Assembly (NCBI RefSeq): GCF_004402695.1
Contig: NZ_SOFL01000028.1
Span: 1,360 to 65,359 of the forward strand
Direction of reading: 5' to 3'
DNA: 64,000 nucleotides
DNA from: Cryobacterium adonitolivorans
GTDB taxonomy: Bacteria > Actinomycetota > Actinomycetes > Actinomycetales > Microbacteriaceae
The notes beneath the pieces were generated by a model, which worked only from the letters and a program-made list of their open reading frames with translations, was not told where the DNA came from and did no database searches. A program made the position numbers and the translations under genes. Shown one piece after another: positions 60,960 to 64,000 of the stretch; within the stretch, counting starts at the first letter, position 1; each line of letters starts with the position of its first letter.

Positions 60960-62180
60960 GTGGCACACGACATCAAACGGATTTCCACCAGAATCGGCTC
61001 TATTGCGGAGTCCGCGACCCTCAAGGTCGACGGCAAGGCCAAAGCGCTGCAGGCGGCCGGCCGGCCGGTGATCAGCTTCGCCGCGGGCGAGCCTGACTTT
61101 CCCACCCCGCCGCACATCGTCGAGGCAGCGCTGGAAGCCGTGAAGGACCCGCGCAACCACCGGTACACGCCGGCAGCCGGGCTGCCGGACCTGCGCGAGG
61201 CCATCGCCGCGAAGACCCTGCGCGACAGCGGCCTGGCGGTACCCCCGTCCCGGGTGCTCGTCACCAATGGCGGCAAGCAGGCCGTCTACCAGTCCTTCGC
61301 CACCCTGCTTGACCCGGGTGACGAGGTGCTGCTGCCCACGCCGTACTGGACCACCTATCCCGAGGCGATCCGCCTGGCCGGCGGCGTGCCCGTTGACGTG
61401 TTCGCCGGCAGCGACCAGGGGTATCTGGTCACCGTGGAACAGCTCGAGGCCGCCCGCACCGAGAAGACCAAGGTGCTCCTGTTCGTCTCGCCGTCCAACC
61501 CCACCGGCGCCGTCTATTCAGAGGAGCAGACCCGCGCCATCGGCGAATGGGCCCAGGAACACGGACTCTGGGTCATCAGCGATGAGATCTACCAGAACCT
61601 GACCTATTCTTCGACAAGCTCAGGGCAAGTGACAAAAGCGGTATCGATCGTCGAGGCCGTCCCGGCGCTGGCCGACCGCACAATCCTGGTCAACGGAGTC
61701 GCCAAGACCTACGCCATGACCGGCTGGCGGTTGGGCTGGATGGTCGGACCGCAGGATGCGATCACTGCCGCGGCCAACCTGCAGTCGCACCTCTCGTCCA
61801 ACGTGTCGAACATCTCCCAGCGCGCCGGTATCGCGGCGCTGAACGGCCCGCAGGACGATGCCGAGGCCATGCGGGTCGCGTTCGACCGCCGTCGCAAGCT
61901 CATCGTCGCCGAGCTCAACAAGATTCCCGGCATCCGCACGCCCACCCCGCAGGGTGCGTTCTACGTCTACCCTGACGTGACCGGGCTGCTCGGCCGCACC
62001 TGGGGCGGGGTCACCCCCACCTCATCGCTGGAGCTGGCCGACCTCATCCTCGACCAGGCCGAGGTGGCCGCGGTTCCCGGTGAGGCCTTCGGCCCCAGCG
62101 GATTCCTGCGCCTGTCATACGCCCTCGGCGACGACGCGCTCCTGGAGGGCGTCCAGCGCCTCCAGAAGCTGTTCTCGTAG
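60960..62180 (+). CDS. Pyridoxal phosphate aminotransferase, aspartate type (class I)
   Basis: 406 residues from GTG 60960. The N-terminal [20 protein letters not shown], the cofactor stretch [20 protein letters not shown], the [10 protein letters not shown] site and Lys249 in [17 protein letters not shown] identify an aspartate-type aminotransferase (subgroup Ib). An insert SSTSSGQVT follows DEIYQNLTY, where relatives usually read a short turn. The insert is encoded by a dispersed repeat. Likely amino donor aspartate/glutamate; exact substrates unknown. Confidence 0.94.
   Translation: MAHDIKRISTRIGSIAESATLKVDGKAKALQAAGRPVISFAAGEPDFPTPPHIVEAALEAVKDPRNHRYTPAAGLPDLREAIAAKTLRDSGLAVPPSRVLVTNGGKQAVYQSFATLLDPGDEVLLPTPYWTTYPEAIRLAGGVPVDVFAGSDQGYLVTVEQLEAARTEKTKVLLFVSPSNPTGAVYSEEQTRAIGEWAQEHGLWVISDEIYQNLTYSSTSSGQVTKAVSIVEAVPALADRTILVNGVAKTYAMTGWRLGWMVGPQDAITAAANLQSHLSSNVSNISQRAGIAALNGPQDDAEAMRVAFDRRRKLIVAELNKIPGIRTPTPQGAFYVYPDVTGLLGRTWGGVTPTSSLELADLILDQAEVAAVPGEAFGPSGFLRLSYALGDDALLEGVQRLQKLFS
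61609..61633. repeat. Dispersed repeat fragment inside the aminotransferase gene
   Basis: The sequence CTTCGACAAGCTCAGGGCAA and a few flanking bases sit in frame and encode the extra SSTSSGQ residues. The core TCGACAAGCTC is like TCGACAGGCTC in the aceB repeat (47804-47843). Confidence 0.5.
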
Positions 62181-62344
62181 CTCGGGGACCCGTCTCGACG
62201 ATGACGGCGAGGCCGGCCCTCAGCTCCTCGAAGGGGCTGGCGCCGGTCTCCACCAGCGCGGTCGGGCAACTCACCACGCTGTACATGAACGACTCGGCCG
62301 GCGGTATGGCACGTGCGGCGATCTCGTTCCCTATCGACCTTTGG

Positions 62345-62364
62345 CATCCACCGGGTGGTGGATG
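62345..62364. terminator. Small hairpin between aminotransferase and ABC-2 genes
   Basis: CATCCACC-GGGT-GGTGGATG is a perfect 8-bp stem with a 4-base loop, without a T-run. The 240-bp gap around it shows no gene I can support. Confidence 0.4.
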
Positions 62365-62420
62365 GGCAGGTCGGTCGGGAGGGTGTTGCCCAGACTCGGC
62401 ACCGGGACGATTGTGGGTAC

Positions 62421-63317
62421 ATGACTACTTCACCTCCGGCCGTGCGCGTCTCGCGGCTGAGCAAGTCGTATGGCCCGTTCGACGCCGTCAACGACATCAG
62501 CTTCGACATCGGCCCCGGCGAGACCTTCGCGCTGCTCGGCCCGAACGGGGCCGGCAAAAGCAGCACCATCGAGATCCTCGAGGGCTACCGCGACCGCTCA
62601 GAGGGTGACGTCACGGTGCTGGGCGAGGACCCGCAGCACGCCGGTTTGGACTGGAAGGCCCGCATCGGCATCGTCCTGCAGTCCAGCGGCGAGAGCGGCA
62701 ACGCCACCGTGCTCGAGCAGTTGCGGCACTTCGCGAGCCTGTACCCGGACCCGCGCCCGGTGGAGGAGGTCCTCGCGGCCGTCGGGCTTGAGGAGAAGGC
62801 GAAGACCCGCATCCACAGGCTCTCCGGCGGGCAGCAACGCCGGGTGGATGTCGCGCTCGGCATCATCGGCCGGCCGGAACTGCTCTTCCTGGACGAGCCG
62901 ACCACCGGTTTCGACCCCGAGGCCAGGCACCAGTTCTGGGATCTCATCCGCACCCTCAAGTCGGAGGGCACCACCATCCTGCTGACCACCCACAACCTCG
63001 ATGAGGCGGCGGAGCTCAGCGACCGCGCCGGCATCATCGTGGGCGGCAAGCTCATCGACATCGGCGCCATCGACGAACTTGGCGGCCCCGCCGCCCGGAT
63101 CCCGCTGGTGCGCTGGCGGGACGCCGACGGGGCGCAGCGGGAGACGCGCACCGAGACACCTGCCGGCCTGGTCGCCCAACTGGCCAGGGACCTCGGCAGC
63201 GAACCCGCCGAACTGCAGGTCATCCGCCCCAGCCTCGAAGACATCTATCTGGGCCTGGTGCGCGGCCACGCGGCCGGCAGCACCAGCGACACCGCAAGCA
63301 CGGAGGTGCTCGCATGA
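62421..63317 (+). CDS. ABC-2 type transporter ATP-binding protein
   Basis: 298 residues from ATG 62421. Walker A LLGPNGAGKSSTIEIL near residue 42, signature RLSGGQQRRVDVALG, Walker B LLFLDEPTTGFDPEAR and H-loop LLTTHNLDEAAELS are all complete. The C-terminal extension of about 80 residues is like the DrrA/NatA group. It overlaps the permease gene by 4 bp (ATGA). Likely exports a drug, lipid or polymer precursor. Confidence 0.95.
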   Translation: MTTSPPAVRVSRLSKSYGPFDAVNDISFDIGPGETFALLGPNGAGKSSTIEILEGYRDRSEGDVTVLGEDPQHAGLDWKARIGIVLQSSGESGNATVLEQLRHFASLYPDPRPVEEVLAAVGLEEKAKTRIHRLSGGQQRRVDVALGIIGRPELLFLDEPTTGFDPEARHQFWDLIRTLKSEGTTILLTTHNLDEAAELSDRAGIIVGGKLIDIGAIDELGGPAARIPLVRWRDADGAQRETRTETPAGLVAQLARDLGSEPAELQVIRPSLEDIYLGLVRGHAAGSTSDTASTEVLA

Positions 63318-64000
63318 GCGCGACACTGACCCCGCGACCGCTGTCCCAGCCGGCCGGTCACCGCGCCGCTCGGCACGGGCTCTTCAGCTTGGGCCTGGCC
63401 CGGATCGGCTTCGAGATCAAGCTGTACTTCCGCTCCACCGACACGGTCTTCTTCACGTTCCTGTTCCCATTCATCATGCTGGGCATCTTCACGGCCGCGT
63501 TCAGCGCTCAGGGCAACATCGGCACCGACCCAGACGGCTCCGGCGGCATCAGCGTCGGCGCGTACTACCTGCCCGGCATGCTGGCCGCGGGCATGCTGCT
63601 CTCCGGGCTGCAGAACCTCGCGATCGACATCGCCGGCGAGAAGGGCGACGGCACCCTCAAACGGCTCGGCGGCACCCCGCTGTCGCCGCTGAGCTACTTC
63701 ATCGGCAAGATCGGCCAGGTGCTCGTCACCGGCATCCTGCAGGCCGTTCTGCTGCTGATCGTGGCCCGGTTCGTCTTCGACATCGCCCTGCCCACCGAGC
63801 CGGAGAAGTGGGTCACCTTCGCCTGGGTGTTCCTGCTGGGCGTGATCACTTGTGCGTTCCTGGGCATCGCCCTCTCGGCGCTTCCCCGCTCCGGACGCAG
63901 CGCCTCGGCCGTCGTGATCCCGATCGTGCTGGTGCTGCAGTTCATCTCCGGCGTCTACCTACAGTTCAACGCCCTGCCGGAGTGGATGCAGAACGTCGCG
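63314..64000 (+). CDS. ABC-2 type transporter permease, 5' part (runs off the window)
   Basis: The 229 visible residues from ATG 63314 cover several membrane segments: FFTFLFPFIMLGIFTAAF near residue 46, a GAYYLPGMLAAGMLLSGLQN stretch, EKGDGTLKRLGGTPLSPLSY (typical ABC-2 coupling helix), and VFLLGVITCAFLGIALSA. The frame is open to the window end. It pairs with the preceding ATPase. Confidence 0.92.
   Translation, partial: MSATLTPRPLSQPAGHRAARHGLFSLGLARIGFEIKLYFRSTDTVFFTFLFPFIMLGIFTAAFSAQGNIGTDPDGSGGISVGAYYLPGMLAAGMLLSGLQNLAIDIAGEKGDGTLKRLGGTPLSPLSYFIGKIGQVLVTGILQAVLLLIVARFVFDIALPTEPEKWVTFAWVFLLGVITCAFLGIALSALPRSGRSASAVVIPIVLVLQFISGVYLQFNALPEWMQNVA

Noticed and set aside
62044-62286. Short minus-strand frame (MYSVVSCPTALVETG) between the aminotransferase and ABC-2 genes
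   Set aside because: Overlaps the aminotransferase 3' end, has no ribosome binding site, and no recognisable motif.
1-64000. CRISPR arrays, insertion sequences, integrases or phage genes
   Set aside because: No regularly spaced repeats, transposase or integrase motifs, or terminal inverted repeats were seen. The single YqaJ gene is not enough to call a prophage.

Overview
The window is high-GC DNA with dense coding, GTG and TTG starts, ATGA gene overlaps, and a long acidic NusG extension. An alpha-E/ATP-grasp/transglutaminase cassette and a RamB-type regulator beside the glyoxylate genes are also present. Together these suggest an actinobacterium of the Microbacteriaceae (Cryobacterium-like). 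That placement is an inference from gene content; there is no rRNA here. No phage, insertion sequence or CRISPR array was seen.

Layout. 1-8.3 kb: arabinose and galactoside use (5' part of araD, two LacI regulators, a sugar ABC transporter, a divergent GH42 beta-galactosidase). 8.4-13.1 kb: a cyclase-family hydrolase coupled to an APC permease, then cystathionine gamma-synthase and cystathionine beta-synthase. 13.3-16.6 kb: overlapping DUF3105/DUF305 genes and an ABC exporter. 16.7-21.4 kb: a second sugar ABC operon with a divergent LacI regulator and well-formed operators. 21.4-24.3 kb: an AlkA-like glycosylase and a MarR/MFS pair. 24.4-25.6 kb: rplJ-rplL with an L10-type leader and attenuator. 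25.7-34.6 kb: a DHA2 efflux pump with MarR, a GH2 glycosidase, and a two-component system facing a MacB/FtsX-type ABC transporter. 34.6-42.9 kb: an orphan YqaJ nuclease and a sugar catabolic/transport cluster (ROK regulator, isomerase, Gfo/Idh/MocA dehydrogenase, ribose-type ABC system). 42.9-46 kb: quinone-type oxidoreductase, photolyase, GNAT. 46-51 kb: glyoxylate shunt (aceB, aceA) with divergent ramB. 51-55 kb: MarR and the transglutaminase/alpha-E/ATP-grasp cassette. 55.3-57.7 kb: a permease-ATPase fusion whose ATPase motifs are all degenerate, and a GntR/FadR regulator. 57.9-60.8 kb: tRNA-Trp-secE-nusG-rplK-rplA. 60.9-64 kb: an aminotransferase and an ABC-2 exporter cut by the window edge.

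The main theme is scavenging of plant-type sugars: three sugar ABC systems, each with a local repressor, plus two intracellular glycosidases. The glyoxylate shunt and transsulfuration genes supply carbon and sulfur flexibility. The most unusual items are (1) the fused ABC protein that has lost its Walker A lysine, signature, Walker B glutamate, Q-loop and H-loop residues in an intact frame; (2) a 60-65 bp palindromic intergenic repeat, three copies, whose arms supply the stop codons of adjacent genes; (3) short dispersed repeats inserted in frame inside aceB and an aminotransferase gene; and (4) a 36-codon reading frame with a good ribosome binding site overlapping araD, possibly a deletion scar of a lost kinase gene.
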